Shown here: in pieces, positions 1-9,870 of the stretch | Layout: every line of letters begins with the position of its first letter | Position numbering within the stretch: the first letter of the stretch is position 1 | Assembly: GCA_021818425.1 (NCBI GenBank) | Contig: JAKAEC010000002.1 | Location: 33,795 to 97,794, forward strand | Direction of reading: 5' to 3' | DNA: 64,000 nt | From: Pseudomonadota bacterium | GTDB taxonomy: Bacteria; Pseudomonadota; Alphaproteobacteria; Acetobacterales; Acetobacteraceae | Translations under genes and position numbers: made by a program | The notes under the pieces: model-generated | Databases searched by the model: none | Seen by the model: only the letters and a program-made list of their open reading frames with translations | What the model was told of the DNA's origin: nothing

Positions 1-118
1 TGCCGATACCGGAGCTTGCGCCCGTGATGAGAGCCGGCTGACCTGTGAGCGCCTGCAGATATTGTGGCTGTGGCGAGACAGAATTCTCTGGTTGGTTGGC
101 ATTTTTAGCATCCGGCAT
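1..118 (-). CDS. SDR family oxidoreductase, N-terminal part (gene runs off the window)
   Basis: Only the first 39 codons are present; the rest lies to the left of base 1. The start codon (complement of CAT at 116-118) is preceded by a good ribosome site, CAGGAGA, 5 bases upstream. After a polar leader of about 28 residues comes ALITGASSGIG, the glycine-rich NAD(P)-binding turn (TGxxxGIG) of classical short-chain dehydrogenases. The long proline/glutamine-rich leader resembles SDRs of acetic acid bacteria annotated as glucose 1-dehydrogenase-like, but the substrate cannot be judged from this piece. The cofactor fold is clear; the specific function is open. Confidence 0.8.
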   Translation of the reverse strand, partial: MPDAKNANQPENSVSPQPQYLQALTGQPALITGASSGIG

Positions 119-401
119 GGTGATCTCCTGCTCGGTTTGTAGGCAGACCTCACTTATGGTGGCGCCGTGTCAGATCAACCATTGGCAGGCAAAGAAGCAT
201 TTCTGATATCTGTCTTATTGTTCATATTTTGAGGGTGAACTGCCTTGCAGATTTGTGGTTTTTGGCAAAGCAGTGAATGCCAAATGAATATCTTTGAGGG
301 ACGTCTGCGTGGTGATTAAAGCTGAAGGTCGGAAAGTCTTTTTCTGTAGCTCTAATCCTGAAAATGCATGAGCAGGGTACAAAATACAAAACTAAAATGA
401 G

Positions 402-809
402 TTATAATGTTACGCAAAGATTTCTTAGCGAATTGACTACATCATAAAAGACCGCATACCAAGCGATAAGGCTAACAAATGCCAGAGTCATAGCAATGGT
501 TAATTCGTGCTTTTCTCTTAGGCTAAGCACTTTTTTAAGATAACAACCGACCGGAATGCATACGGCCTCGGCTAAACGAAGGGCTATATAATATGCTAGA
601 ATTAGTATGGCAGCCAATGAGAGGCCGCTAAGAATTGCTTGATGAGCAAGAAGTGCGTAATATCTGAATCCGCCTACAATGATTGTTTTTTCTAGTACAT
701 CAAGGAGCAATTCCGTTCGGCTAAGGTTTTGTTCGAGAATTTCAGAATGTTGTTGTTTTTCTTTAGGTCTGTTGTTCGTATCTGTAGAGAGATGTCTTTC
801 TTCGTGCAT
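402..809 (-). CDS. small AT-rich two-helix membrane protein, unknown function
   Basis: This 135-residue protein is not recognised. The first 35 residues are charged and polar (rich in E, Q, K, N). Two hydrophobic segments follow, at about 58-80 and 103-124, so an inner-membrane protein with a cytoplasmic N-terminal tail is likely. The start at 809 is supported by a strong AGGAGG ribosome site at 812-817. Codon use and composition are clearly more AT-rich than in the surrounding genes. The gene stands alone in an AT-rich islet beside a decayed insertion sequence and tRNA-Thr, which fits acquisition by transfer (inference). Confidence 0.65.
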   Translation of the reverse strand: MHEERHLSTDTNNRPKEKQQHSEILEQNLSRTELLLDVLEKTIIVGGFRYYALLAHQAILSGLSLAAILILAYYIALRLAEAVCIPVGCYLKKVLSLREKHELTIAMTLAFVSLIAWYAVFYDVVNSLRNLCVTL

Positions 810-1244
810 AAGTTCCTCCTAATTTGTTTCTTCAAGTATTATCTTCCCTAATTTGTGGACATTGTTATTTGATCTATTAATTTGTTTTTTGACGCGTTAG
901 CCTCCTCTAATTTGTGAAAATTTGTGACATCGTAATAAGCCTTCAGAATAAGAACAATAATAACAGCATCAAATGCCAAGTTTTTGAATATTTTTGAGGT
1001 TTTCTTGTTTCATTGCTGATGATCTCACAGCGTTATTCCGGGTGGTTATCAATGTGATTGGAGGTCTATGCGCTTGATGAATAAAAAGAGCATTCCGCGG
1101 TGTGCTTTATGGTTGATTGCTAGTGAGCGTTGGGCAGCGGCGTGATGTCGCCGTGCTCAGCTATAAGGTCGCCTGCCTACCGATATTCTGTGCAAACTTG
1201 TTTGAGAATAGCGTGATGATGCGGCTTGGTTGCGGGGAGCTATT
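810..1244. other. AT-rich intergenic region, no gene recognised
   Basis: This stretch lies upstream of the small membrane protein gene. It is rich in T runs and has no open frame with family resemblance. It probably contains the promoter of the 402-809 gene. Nothing else is seen. Confidence 0.5.
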
Positions 1245-2190
1245 CTAGGTTGTACGGTTTGCGGAGCGTGAGGTCCGTGCCCGATGGCTGAATGTGGCTG
1301 CAGCGTGTTGTGGCGGTTGCGTCATTGTTCGATGGATACGTGCTTCCTTCGGGCCATAGGACATTCCACCGTTCAACAGGTCATCACGCAACTTACTATT
1401 GATGTTCTTGCAACACCCGTTCGGCATCGCTGGCCCAGTTCAATGTAACGTGTTTGCGCTTCGATTTTGGCAAATTAGTCTCAGACTACCTGCGAAGTCA
1501 CTATAAGCCTATTGTCGGAATGAACATACCCGGGAGCCCCTGGGCATCATGACCTTGGCCATGGTTGCAAGTATGCCCAGGATATTGACCCCGCGCGCTG
1601 CCCAGGTGGCCATGCATTCCCAGGAAAGTTCGCCGATTAACGTGATCAGCTACAGCTTGCTGCCATCATGTGTCTGAGTTTGGATGGAGTTACTAGACGG
1701 GATATGGTCGAGTCGTCCTGGTCGTAGCGGGATGTGGGGGCATCATTCCACCAGAGGCGGACTTCTGGGCGTCTACTGCTGGAGAACCTTCACCGCTTTG
1801 CTAGCGCCAGATTTGCTGCGCGAGTTCCTCTTCCACGTCTTCATCTGGCGGCCCGCACGAATGCTATGGCCCGTCTATAGCGATGCGAGCCGTAGCTGCC
1901 GGCATCGTTCGGAACCTACACGTTTCCGTTGTTACGTTTTAGAACCCGCTTCTCAAGAAAAAATCCGGTGCTACCCGTCTCAACCGGTTGTTTTTCTTGT
2001 CTAGTTCCTTGAGTAACTTGGCTTGGTCCATATCCAAGTCACCATATTCATTCCGGCGCCAGCAATGACTTTTGTTCGGAATCCTAGCCTCGCGGCAAGC
2101 GTTATGGGTCGTCTTTCCTGTTTCAGTCTGGACTTCAAGCTGCCGGAGCAGCATAGAGGTCTGCCCCGCGCTCATCCGTCTCGTGGGCAT
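1245..2190 (-). mobile_element. decayed IS3-family (IS407-like) transposase orfAB relic
   Basis: Read on the minus strand, the pieces appear in transposase order but in different frames. At 2190-1939 is an OrfA-like segment with the motif QGKTT-like ETGKTT, then ACREA, then DQAKLLKEL, ending too early for a full OrfA. At about 1790-1700 is an OrfB block, RLWWND, matching the RLWLNDGS region. At about 1640-1510 is a segment like the IDEFTRECLAI region (seen as IGELSWECMA). At 1427-1245 is the OrfB end, with NSKLRDDLLNGG and YGPKEA. Several frameshifts and stops separate the pieces, so the element is dead. No convincing terminal repeats were found by eye, so the borders are approximate. Confidence 0.75.
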
Positions 2191-2314
2191 ATAAATACTT
2201 GCCTTCTAAATCGGCTTGTCTCAGTTCAATTGGTTCAAAAATCCGTCGACAGGCCAAGCATAAAAGGCCAAAATCTTGTGCTAATTATTTGGTACATAAA
2301 GATTCTTGATCTAC

Positions 2315-2389
2315 TGGTGCCGGGTGAGGGATTTGAACCCCCGGCCTTCGGTTTACAAAACCGCTGCACTACCGCTGTGCTAACCCGGC
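2315..2389 (-). tRNA. tRNA-Thr (anticodon TGT), CCA encoded
   Basis: The minus strand folds into a complete cloverleaf. The acceptor stem GCCGGGT/ACCCGGC is perfect, the anticodon arm GCGGT-loop-ACCGA carries TGT, and the T arm contains GGTTCAAATCC. The 3' CCA is encoded at 2317-2315. The anticodon decodes ACA and related threonine codons. The gene sits between the IS3 relic and the mutS-glnD gene group. Confidence 0.95.
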
Positions 2390-2451
2390 CCGACGCGGCT
2401 CTACTGGAAAATCTGGAATTCAGCAACAGCTAGACGGTGGCGTTGCTATGT

Positions 2452-2868
2452 TCAGCCGCGTCTGTCCGGGCCCATCAGTGTGATCGCGAAGATGGCGCTC
2501 AGCACGCTCAGGGTGATTACCATGAGCCGGATCTTATAGGCTGCGGTACGTGCCTGCGCCAGGGTTTCCCGCCGCATATTGGCGGTTGCCGCGGCCACGC
2601 GGGCCGACAAAGGGCCGGTGCCGTTGGTGACAATGGCGGCGGTATCGGCATCGACAGTGTCTGGTAAAGCGGCGATGGCGGCTTGCCGTGCCGACGGGCT
2701 GGCGGCGGTCAGCACCGCGTCAAGTGCGGCCTGCTGGTGCAGGGCGTCCACCAGTGGGGCGGGAATGGAGAAGCTGGCGAACGTACCGATGAGAGCCGGC
2801 AGCAGAAAGCAGCACAGCATAAAGCCAATTCGGGAGACAGAGATCTTGCGGGGCATGGGAACAGACAT
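2452..2868 (-). CDS. hypothetical membrane protein downstream of glnD
   Basis: This is a 138-residue protein of no recognised family. A hydrophobic stretch at about 14-38 and a second at about 113-132 flank a central alanine-rich, mostly helical region, suggesting two membrane helices around a periplasmic domain. It starts 20 bases after the glnD stop on the same strand and is probably co-transcribed with glnD. No strong ribosome site is visible before 2868; the second ATG (residue 5, followed by PRKIS) is an alternative start. It has no link to nitrogen signalling apart from position. Confidence 0.6.
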   Translation of the reverse strand: MSVPMPRKISVSRIGFMLCCFLLPALIGTFASFSIPAPLVDALHQQAALDAVLTAASPSARQAAIAALPDTVDADTAAIVTNGTGPLSARVAAATANMRRETLAQARTAAYKIRLMVITLSVLSAIFAITLMGPDRRG

Positions 2869-2888
2869 CGCGAAGCCGGATTATTGCC

Positions 2889-5678
2889 TCAGGCCACTGT
2901 GGCGGATTGTCTAGGCGGCGGTGAGGGCGGATCATCTATTGTAGGTTTCAGGGCAGCCAGCAAAGCCTGCCGGAGCTGATAGAGCTTGCGCTCGTTTTCT
3001 ACCTTCATGCCAAACACATCCTTCACGTAGAACACGTCCACGGCGCGGACGCCGTAAGTTGTTACGTGAGCGGAAGCGATTTGCAGGCCCTCGTCTGAGA
3101 TAGCGGCGGTGACATCGTGCAACAGGCCAGGGCGGTCGCGCCCATTCACTTCGATGACGGTGTGGCGGTTAGAAGCACGGTTATCAACGACTACGCGCGG
3201 AGGCACATGGATCGCGCGCATACGGCCGGGCACCAGGCTCTTGGTGGCCTTGCGGATTTCCGCCGCCAGCCTGATGCGTCCGGTGAGGGCCTGCTCGACA
3301 ATGGCAGAAAGCCTTGCTAGCCGGTGCGGGGTTTCGAATGGGCCACCGTTGGCGTCTTGAATCCAGAACGTATCCAGCGCCATGCCGTCCGTGAGGGTAT
3401 GGATGCGCGCATCCACGATCGAGGCGCCGGCAATGGCCAAGGCGCCCGCGATGCGGCTGAATAGCCCGGCATGATCGGCGGTGTAGACTACCACTTCCGT
3501 AACCGCACGGGCCGGAAGCGGTTCGGTTTGGATCGTGAGCGGCGCGCGGCATGATTTAGCGTCGCGTATCATGCGGCCGTGGCGCTCGATGCTCTCTGGA
3601 TCGAACCCTAGCCAGTAACTCGGATAGCCGAGAGAGAGGAAATCTTGCCGTTCCTCTTCTGGCCAATCTACCAGCATGGCGCCGACAACCTCTTTGACAC
3701 GGGCGATACGGGTATCCCGCTCGGTGGTGGAAAGCCCACCTTCCAGAACTTCCGCCACGCGGGCATATAGTTCGCGTAGCAGCGTTGCCTTCCAGCCGTT
3801 CCAGACCTTCGGGCTGACAGCGCGGATATCCGAGACGGTGAGGATTTGCAGTAGGCGCAGTCGTTCGGGCGATTGGATGGTATCTGCCAGGTCCAGGATA
3901 GTTTTCGGGTCGTCGATGTCACGGGAGAACGCAGTTTGGCTGAGCAGCAAGTGGTGCAGCACCAGCCATGAGACCATTTCGGTTTCTTCCTGATCTAACC
4001 CCAAAGCGGGGCAGATGGTGAGAGCCAGTTCTGCCCCCAGCACCGAATGGTCGCCGCCGCGTCCCTTGGCAATGTCGTGCAGCAACACCGCGACATAGAG
4101 CGCCCGGCGGGATTGAACTTGGCCGATGAGTTCGCTGGACAGCGGCGCGATCTCCTTAAGCCTGCCGGCTTCAAGGCTATTGAGATTGCGGATCGCCTGC
4201 ACCGTGTGAACATCCACGGTGTAGACGTGGTAGGTGTCGAACTGCATCTGGCCAACAATGCGCCGCCAGTCTGGCAGATAGCGCCCCAAGATCCCTGATT
4301 CGTTCAGAACTGCCAGCCATTCGGCGGAGTCGCCGTCGCGGGCTAGTGCATCGTCATCGCCGCCGCAAAGTAAGTTAAGGAATAACGCCGCCCCCTTCTT
4401 ACTGCTGCGCAGTTCCGCTCCCAGAGCTGCGCAGCGGATAAGGGTGCGTTTAGCAAGAGGATGCAAATCAAGCCCGCGGTCGCGCGCCTCAATGAGGATA
4501 CGGAAAATCGAGGTGGGATCGGTGGCTGGGTCGTGGCCAGGGGCGAAAAGGATCTGTCCGTCTGCCAACACGAAACCAGCGGCGATCAGCGAGGCGTCGG
4601 TGGCAGGTGCAATGGCCGGCGGGCCAAGGGCTGCGCGCATGAGGGCAGGCTCCAGCACGCCGGTAACGCGCGCTACCTCCCGTACGACCAGGAAGTAGTG
4701 GCGCATGAAGCGTTCCACTCCGTCCTGGCGGCCGTGGCGAGTATAGCCCATGCGCGCTCCCACCACCGGCTGAAGGTCGAAGGTCAGCCGCTCTTCGGCG
4801 CGCCCGGCGACGTAATGCAGGTGAAAGCGCACAGTCCAAAGGTATTCCCAGGCGCGTTTGCAGGCACGGGCTTCGGTTTCCGTTAGGATTCCGCCGCCCG
4901 GGCTGTCCTTGCCCACCAGTTCAGTCATGGCGAAGGTGTTGAACACGTACCGAGAGAGCCAGTAGAGCGTTTGCAAATCGCGCAGGCCGCCCTTGCCTTC
5001 CTTCACGTTAGGCTCGACCATGAACGGCGTTTCGCCAAAGCGTTTGTGGCGGGCGGCGCGCTCCGCCTGTTTTTCCTGGATATAGTCGCCAGGCCCTTCG
5101 GCGGCGCAATCGGCGCGAAAGGCAGTCTGAAAATCGGCGAACAGGCTGCGGTCTCCGGCCAAACAGCGCGCATCCAGCATCGAGGTACGAATCGTCACAT
5201 CCCCCTTCGCCTCGCGTAGGCATTCTTCAACCGTGCGGAGGGCGTGGCCCACTTTCAGCCCGAGATCCCATAGGAAATACAGTATGAATTCGACCGCTTG
5301 GTTCACCTCCGCAGATGGCGTCGGGCCAGAGAGGAAAAGAAGGTCGATGTCTGAAAACGGCGCCAGCGTAGCGCGGCCATAGCCGCCTGTGGCGGCCATG
5401 GCCAGCGTACCCTTTGGTCCCAGTGGGATGATCCGCAGTGTATAGGTAAACAGTGCGCTCACCAACTCATCCATCAGCCTGGCATGTAGGCGGGCCGCTT
5501 GCAGCCCGTTCAGCCCATCTGCTTCAAAGCAGGTTTGCACATGCGCCTGTGCCCGTCCCAGCTGACGGCGGAAGCCGGCAAGCGCGGCATCGCGCGCGGG
5601 CGGGGCGCATGCGTTCAGCAATTCAGCTAGGGCAACGGAGATATCGGGCAGTTTCCTGGCTTCAGGCATGTCGAGCAA
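2889..5678 (-). CDS. glnD: [protein-PII] uridylyltransferase / uridylyl-removing enzyme
   Basis: GlnD is the glutamine sensor that adds UMP to PII proteins when nitrogen is scarce and removes it when nitrogen is plentiful. The 929 residues show the full family layout. A nucleotidyltransferase core has GGYGR at about 98-102 and the metal-binding pair D110/D112 (FSDIDLLF). A linker is followed by an HD phosphohydrolase domain with LLHDIAKG at about 531. Two C-terminal ACT domains start at about 726 (TADHAGLFSRIAG) and 844 (GRDRPGLLHDV). The longest frame begins with TTG at 5678; an ATG at 5669 is equally possible. It lies 42 bases after mutS, an adjacency also known from other alphaproteobacteria. 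amtB, a likely member of the same regulatory circuit, is at 59811-61055. Confidence 0.96.
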   Translation of the reverse strand: MLDMPEARKLPDISVALAELLNACAPPARDAALAGFRRQLGRAQAHVQTCFEADGLNGLQAARLHARLMDELVSALFTYTLRIIPLGPKGTLAMAATGGYGRATLAPFSDIDLLFLSGPTPSAEVNQAVEFILYFLWDLGLKVGHALRTVEECLREAKGDVTIRTSMLDARCLAGDRSLFADFQTAFRADCAAEGPGDYIQEKQAERAARHKRFGETPFMVEPNVKEGKGGLRDLQTLYWLSRYVFNTFAMTELVGKDSPGGGILTETEARACKRAWEYLWTVRFHLHYVAGRAEERLTFDLQPVVGARMGYTRHGRQDGVERFMRHYFLVVREVARVTGVLEPALMRAALGPPAIAPATDASLIAAGFVLADGQILFAPGHDPATDPTSIFRILIEARDRGLDLHPLAKRTLIRCAALGAELRSSKKGAALFLNLLCGGDDDALARDGDSAEWLAVLNESGILGRYLPDWRRIVGQMQFDTYHVYTVDVHTVQAIRNLNSLEAGRLKEIAPLSSELIGQVQSRRALYVAVLLHDIAKGRGGDHSVLGAELALTICPALGLDQEETEMVSWLVLHHLLLSQTAFSRDIDDPKTILDLADTIQSPERLRLLQILTVSDIRAVSPKVWNGWKATLLRELYARVAEVLEGGLSTTERDTRIARVKEVVGAMLVDWPEEERQDFLSLGYPSYWLGFDPESIERHGRMIRDAKSCRAPLTIQTEPLPARAVTEVVVYTADHAGLFSRIAGALAIAGASIVDARIHTLTDGMALDTFWIQDANGGPFETPHRLARLSAIVEQALTGRIRLAAEIRKATKSLVPGRMRAIHVPPRVVVDNRASNRHTVIEVNGRDRPGLLHDVTAAISDEGLQIASAHVTTYGVRAVDVFYVKDVFGMKVENERKLYQLRQALLAALKPTIDDPPSPPPRQSATVA

Positions 5679-5720
5679 GCTAAATCAAACCGGAGTAAGT
5701 TGGAATTGAAGACGCACGGG

Positions 5721-8489
5721 TCAGCCCTCATTTTCCGCGGAGCCGCGGCGGATATGCCGCACTTCGTCGCGCAGTCGGTAGAGTTGAGCCAGTGCCTCTC
5801 GCGGCGAGAGCGCATCAGGCTCTAGCGTCAGCAGCGACTCGAGCAGGGCTTCGGCTTCGGGAGCTAAGCAATGGGGGGAGGCATTAGCGAACAAGGGCAA
5901 AGGTGCCGCGGCGTCTTGCTGGCGCTCGGCGGCTTTCAGCAATGCGTTGGCACGGCGCAGAACAGCATCTGGCACACCGGCCAAGCGTGCTACATGCATG
6001 CCCCAGCTTTTTAGTGCGGCGCCTTCGATGACTTCGTGCATAAACACCACCTCGCCGCGGAATTCTTTCACCCGCATTGTGTGGGCCTTGAGGCTCGGCA
6101 GGGCTTCCGTAAGCTGCACTAGCTCATGGAAATGTGTAGCAAATATGGCGCGACAGCGATTCTGATTGTGTAGACTCTCCAAGACCGCTTGGGCGATGGC
6201 CAAACCATCCCTTGTGCCGGTGCCCCGGCCAATCTCGTCCACGATCACAAAGCTCTTGGGGCCGGCCTGGTGCAGAATGGCGGCTGTTTCGGTCATTTCC
6301 ACCATAAAGGTGGAACGACCTGAGGCAAGATCGTCCGCTGCGCCCACACGGGAGAACAGTCGGTCCACAAGCCCCAACTTCATCTCTTCGGCCGGCACAG
6401 GCAGACCCGCCTGGGCCATTATCACCAGCAGCGCATTCTGGCGTAGAAAGGTGGACTTGCCGGCCATATTGGGACCGGTGAGCAGCATCACCCGCTGGGT
6501 GCGGGAAAGTGTGCAGCCATTTGGAATGAAGCTGGCACCGGGTGGCAGCGCATCTTCCACCACCGGGTGGCGGCCAGCGGTGATTTGGAAAGTCTCGTCA
6601 TCTGAGAGCTCCGGGCAGCAATAGAGCCCCGTTTGGGCAAGCTGGACGGCCCCCTGCAGCACATCCGTTAGTGCTAGTGCCTCCGCGCAGGCGGTTAGAG
6701 GCTCCGCAGCTTCCAGCGTCTGTGTCACTAGCGATGAAAACACCAACCGCTCCCGTGCGCTGGCGCGGGCCGCGGCCTCGGTGATGCGCCTGTCGAGATC
6801 GGAAAGCTCTGGATGGGTGAAGCGCGCCACATTGGCCATTCCCTGGCGTAGCTGTAATTCAGGATACGCGCGCAACTCTTCCACCGCGCTGGCGGGAGCT
6901 TCCAGCACATAGCCGAGCTGCGCGTGATGGCGGATTTTCAAGGACGCAACGCCGTAGCGCTGGGTCAGTTCCGTCTGGAATTGCGCGATGATCCGGCGGG
7001 TATCATCCCGTAAGGCACGTTCGGCATCCAGTTCAGCATCGAAGCAGGGTGCTATGGCGCCGCCTTCATCCAGTCGCAGTGGGGCGGGTTCTGCCAGAGC
7101 GGCTTGCAAGGTGGCGAGTAAGGCTGGGGCGGGAGTGAGTGCGGCGGCGGATGTTTCCAGCAGCGCCGCCCCCACAGGCAGTAACGGGGCGATGGTCGCG
7201 CCAACCTCCAGCCCAGATTTAATCGCGGCGAGATCGCGCGGGCTGGCGCGGCCGAGCGCGATGCGGCCCAGCGCACGGGCCATGTCCGGCGTACCGCGCA
7301 GAGCGGCACGCACGGCTTCGGCCTTGCCCGAATCCCTTAAGGCGAGCCAAGCCTGCTGGCGCTCTAGCAGCTTCTCAAGCCTGCAAAGTGGGGCGGTAAT
7401 CCAATGCGTCAGCAGTCGCGCCCCAGCAGGTGATACAGTGCGTCTGACGGTTTCGAGTAGGCTACCGTTTTCTGTGCCGCCACGGTTGTTGACGAGATTC
7501 AGGCTCTGGCGGGTGGCTGCGTCCATGGCGAGCTGCCCGGCGAGCCCGGCGCTGGCAGGGCGGGAGAGCCGGGGTAGGTTGCCCATTTGTGTAGCCTCAA
7601 TATAGGCCAGAACGAAGGCGGCGGCGAGCACCTCGGCGGCGGAGAAATCTCCGAACGCCTCCAAGCTGGCGGCGCTGAATTTCTGTGCCAGCTCGCGCTG
7701 CGCCGCAGCGGCGCTGATGGGCAAGGCGAGTGCCATGCGCTTAATTTCCACGCGCCGGGCGGCATGGGGGCCAAGCGGAATTTCTTCAGAAGCCAAAATC
7801 TCTGCCGGATCCAGCCGCCCAAGGATGGCGGCGAGGCCGTCCGCATCGGCCTGCTCGGTTTCGAATTGGCCCGTGGAGATATCCGCCCAGGCGAGGCCGA
7901 ATTTGCCCTCATGTGCCACGATTGCGGTGCAGAAATTCGCGCGTCCCGCCTCCAGCAGCGCCTCCTCAGTAAGAGTGCCAGGGGTAACAAGCCGCACCAC
8001 GCCGCGCTTCAGCGGCCCCTTGGTGCCGCGTGCTTTAGCCTCGGCAGGGTCTTCTAGTTGCTCGACGATGGCCACTCGGAAGCCTCGGCGGATAAGGCGG
8101 GCCAGATATATCTCCGCCTGAGAGACGGGCACGCCGCACATGGGAATCGGCTGGCCTTGATGTTGGCCTCGCGCGGTGAGCGCGATGTCTAGTGCAGAAC
8201 TTGCGGCTTGGGCGTCGGCGAAGAACAGTTCATAAAAATCGCCCATGCGAAAAAAAAGCAGCGCGTCCTCATGCTGTGCCTTGATAGCGAACCATTGCGC
8301 CATCGCCGGCGACGCACCTGCTGCTTCCTTCATGGTCGTGTATTTAGCCGCCGTCGGCGCGCTAGGCCAAGGGGAGATATGCGGTTCCGCACTTAAAGCA
8401 TGAGGGGCTGTTGGTGGATCTAGTGCCGTTCTGTTCAGCAGCGAGCTTTGTAAAATTCCCCCGACTGAACTCGTCTCTGTTCCCGGCAT
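5721..8489 (-). CDS. mutS: DNA mismatch repair protein MutS
   Basis: MutS recognises mispaired bases and starts methyl-independent or MutL-dependent repair. The 922-residue frame carries the mismatch-binding domain with FFRMGDFYELF near residue 80, which includes the conserved F-x-E wedge. The ATPase domain has a Walker A (GPNMAGKST) near 668-676, a Walker B (VIVDEIGRGT) near 745, and the ATHFHEL switch. The first 52 residues are low-complexity and unlike the family; ATG at 8333, just before KEAAGASPAMAQW, gives a more usual N-terminus, so the true start may be there. First gene of the mutS-glnD unit. Confidence 0.97.
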   Translation of the reverse strand: MPGTETSSVGGILQSSLLNRTALDPPTAPHALSAEPHISPWPSAPTAAKYTTMKEAAGASPAMAQWFAIKAQHEDALLFFRMGDFYELFFADAQAASSALDIALTARGQHQGQPIPMCGVPVSQAEIYLARLIRRGFRVAIVEQLEDPAEAKARGTKGPLKRGVVRLVTPGTLTEEALLEAGRANFCTAIVAHEGKFGLAWADISTGQFETEQADADGLAAILGRLDPAEILASEEIPLGPHAARRVEIKRMALALPISAAAAQRELAQKFSAASLEAFGDFSAAEVLAAAFVLAYIEATQMGNLPRLSRPASAGLAGQLAMDAATRQSLNLVNNRGGTENGSLLETVRRTVSPAGARLLTHWITAPLCRLEKLLERQQAWLALRDSGKAEAVRAALRGTPDMARALGRIALGRASPRDLAAIKSGLEVGATIAPLLPVGAALLETSAAALTPAPALLATLQAALAEPAPLRLDEGGAIAPCFDAELDAERALRDDTRRIIAQFQTELTQRYGVASLKIRHHAQLGYVLEAPASAVEELRAYPELQLRQGMANVARFTHPELSDLDRRITEAAARASARERLVFSSLVTQTLEAAEPLTACAEALALTDVLQGAVQLAQTGLYCCPELSDDETFQITAGRHPVVEDALPPGASFIPNGCTLSRTQRVMLLTGPNMAGKSTFLRQNALLVIMAQAGLPVPAEEMKLGLVDRLFSRVGAADDLASGRSTFMVEMTETAAILHQAGPKSFVIVDEIGRGTGTRDGLAIAQAVLESLHNQNRCRAIFATHFHELVQLTEALPSLKAHTMRVKEFRGEVVFMHEVIEGAALKSWGMHVARLAGVPDAVLRRANALLKAAERQQDAAAPLPLFANASPHCLAPEAEALLESLLTLEPDALSPREALAQLYRLRDEVRHIRRGSAENEG

Positions 8490-8720
8490 TTCTTCGGCTT
8501 GTCGCGTAGAGGCTGTTCACTGCTTCGCGTGCCGTGTTCGCCAGTCACTGCACTCGGCCGACGCTGGCATTCGATACGAATGCGCCGAGGCTTCTGCTTC
8601 AGCGTGGACCTACCGCTAGGCACGTCGTCAGCTCTGCTCAGCCTACGTGCTTTTTTGGATTGGTGTCGCCATGTACAAGAATGCCGTCAGGGCGGACCGC
8701 GTCATTAAAATCCGGAATAG

Positions 8721-8745
8721 CAAAAAGCCCGGCAAATGCCGGGCT
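8721..8745 (-). terminator. rho-independent terminator of rpmJ
   Basis: On the minus strand, 30 bases after the rpmJ stop, an 8-bp perfect stem AGCCCGGC/GCCGGGCT with a 4-base loop is followed by a T run (complement of 8722-8725). The 230 bases between this and mutS contain the mutS promoter region and no recognised gene. Confidence 0.85.
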
Positions 8746-8775
8746 GCCTGCCTGTAGCGATAAAGGCGGGGGCGC

Positions 8776-8901
8776 CTAGCCCTGGCGCGCCTTCATGCGC
8801 GGGTTTTTTTTGTTGATCACGTAGACCCGGCCATGTCGGCGGACAACGCGGCAGTTCTTGTCGCGAAGCTTCGCGGACTTAAGGGAATTGCGGATCTTCA
8901 T
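8776..8901 (-). CDS. rpmJ: 50S ribosomal protein L36 (bL36)
   Basis: A 41-residue basic protein beginning [17 protein letters not shown] and ending in the [13 protein letters not shown] type of tail. This is the longer, zinc-ribbon-poor form of bL36: only one of the usual zinc ligands is obvious (Cys17), as in other alphaproteobacteria of the C- type. It binds 23S rRNA in the large subunit. The gene is monocistronic, with its own terminator directly downstream. The length agrees with the 41-residue form of the family. Confidence 0.95.
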   Translation of the reverse strand: MKIRNSLKSAKLRDKNCRVVRRHGRVYVINKKNPRMKARQG

Positions 8902-9092
8902 CAGAGGTCTCAGTTAGAAATGGAACAATCTGCGGCGCGATATGCCGCCCTTGCGTCGATATGTCAACCGCAGGGGTACGCATACCGCGTTAGGGATTTC
9001 ATCAAAAGATCATTCGCTTTCGGGGGGCGTCCGCTGTTGTTAACCGTTTGAGGTGCCTCCGTAACCTCTCGAGTCTCAGGAGCCTAAGCGCA

Positions 9093-9845
9093 ATGAAGAT
9101 CAGTTTTGTCGTTCCGGCCTATAACGAGCAGAGTCTACTTGCCCGGTCCCTGACAGCGATCAGCGAGGAGGTTAGTCGTAACGGCTTGAAATTAGGCGAG
9201 GAGGCCGAGATTATCGTGGTGAATAATGCCAGCACCGACAATACCCGCGAGGTGGCGCTTTCCGTTGAAGGCGTGCAAGTGGTTGACGAGCCCCGCAAGG
9301 GGCTGGTTCAGGCCCGCTGGACTGGCTTCGAGCGCTCAACTGGCGTGCTAATCGCCAATATCGACGCCGATACTATTATTCCGAACGGCTGGCTCGCCGA
9401 GGTGCTGCGCCAGTTCGGCCGATCCGAGGCGCTGGTAGGGCTATCCGGACCGTATATTTATTACGGCGTGCCACGGAAGGTAAACGTAGTTGTTGCCTGC
9501 TATTACCGGCTGGCTTGGCTGGCCTATGTGTTCAACCAGTATGTCCTGAATGTGGGCGCGATGCTGCAGGGCGGCAATTTCGTGGTGAAGCGCTCGGCCA
9601 TGCTCAAACTCGGCAATCCGGATTTACGTTTCTCCTTCTATGGCGAGGATACTGATATGGCGAATCGTCTCTCCAAGGTGGGCAACGTGAAATTTACCTT
9701 CCGCTTGCCCGCACGGTCGTCCGGCCGGCGGTTGGTGGGGGAGGGGGTATTCACCATCGGGCTGCGCTATACGATGAATTTCATCTGGGCAACATTTCGC
9801 AAGAAGCCTTTCACCGAAGAGTGGAACGACATTCGCGAGGCTTGA
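9093..9845 (+). CDS. family 2 glycosyltransferase
   Basis: A 250-residue single-domain GT-A enzyme. The N-terminus ISFVVPAYNEQ is the nucleotide-sugar-binding start of GT2 proteins, followed by NNASTDNT and a DxD-like IDADT motif that would bind the metal and sugar diphosphate. ATG at 9093 is chosen because it follows an AGGAG site at 9079-9083; the frame is open further upstream but without family sequence. No membrane segment is apparent. It converges with the next glycosyltransferase and lies close to the rhamnose block, so a role in lipopolysaccharide or exopolysaccharide assembly is likely, but donor and acceptor are unknown. Confidence 0.85.
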   Translation: MKISFVVPAYNEQSLLARSLTAISEEVSRNGLKLGEEAEIIVVNNASTDNTREVALSVEGVQVVDEPRKGLVQARWTGFERSTGVLIANIDADTIIPNGWLAEVLRQFGRSEALVGLSGPYIYYGVPRKVNVVVACYYRLAWLAYVFNQYVLNVGAMLQGGNFVVKRSAMLKLGNPDLRFSFYGEDTDMANRLSKVGNVKFTFRLPARSSGRRLVGEGVFTIGLRYTMNFIWATFRKKPFTEEWNDIREA

Positions 9846-9870
9846 GGCGATCGGGTGCGCCCGCAGGCGT

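Noticed and set aside
8499..8708. Short open frames on the plus strand between mutS and rpmJ
   Set aside because: They lie in the promoter region of mutS and opposite its leader; codon use and composition do not fit a gene.
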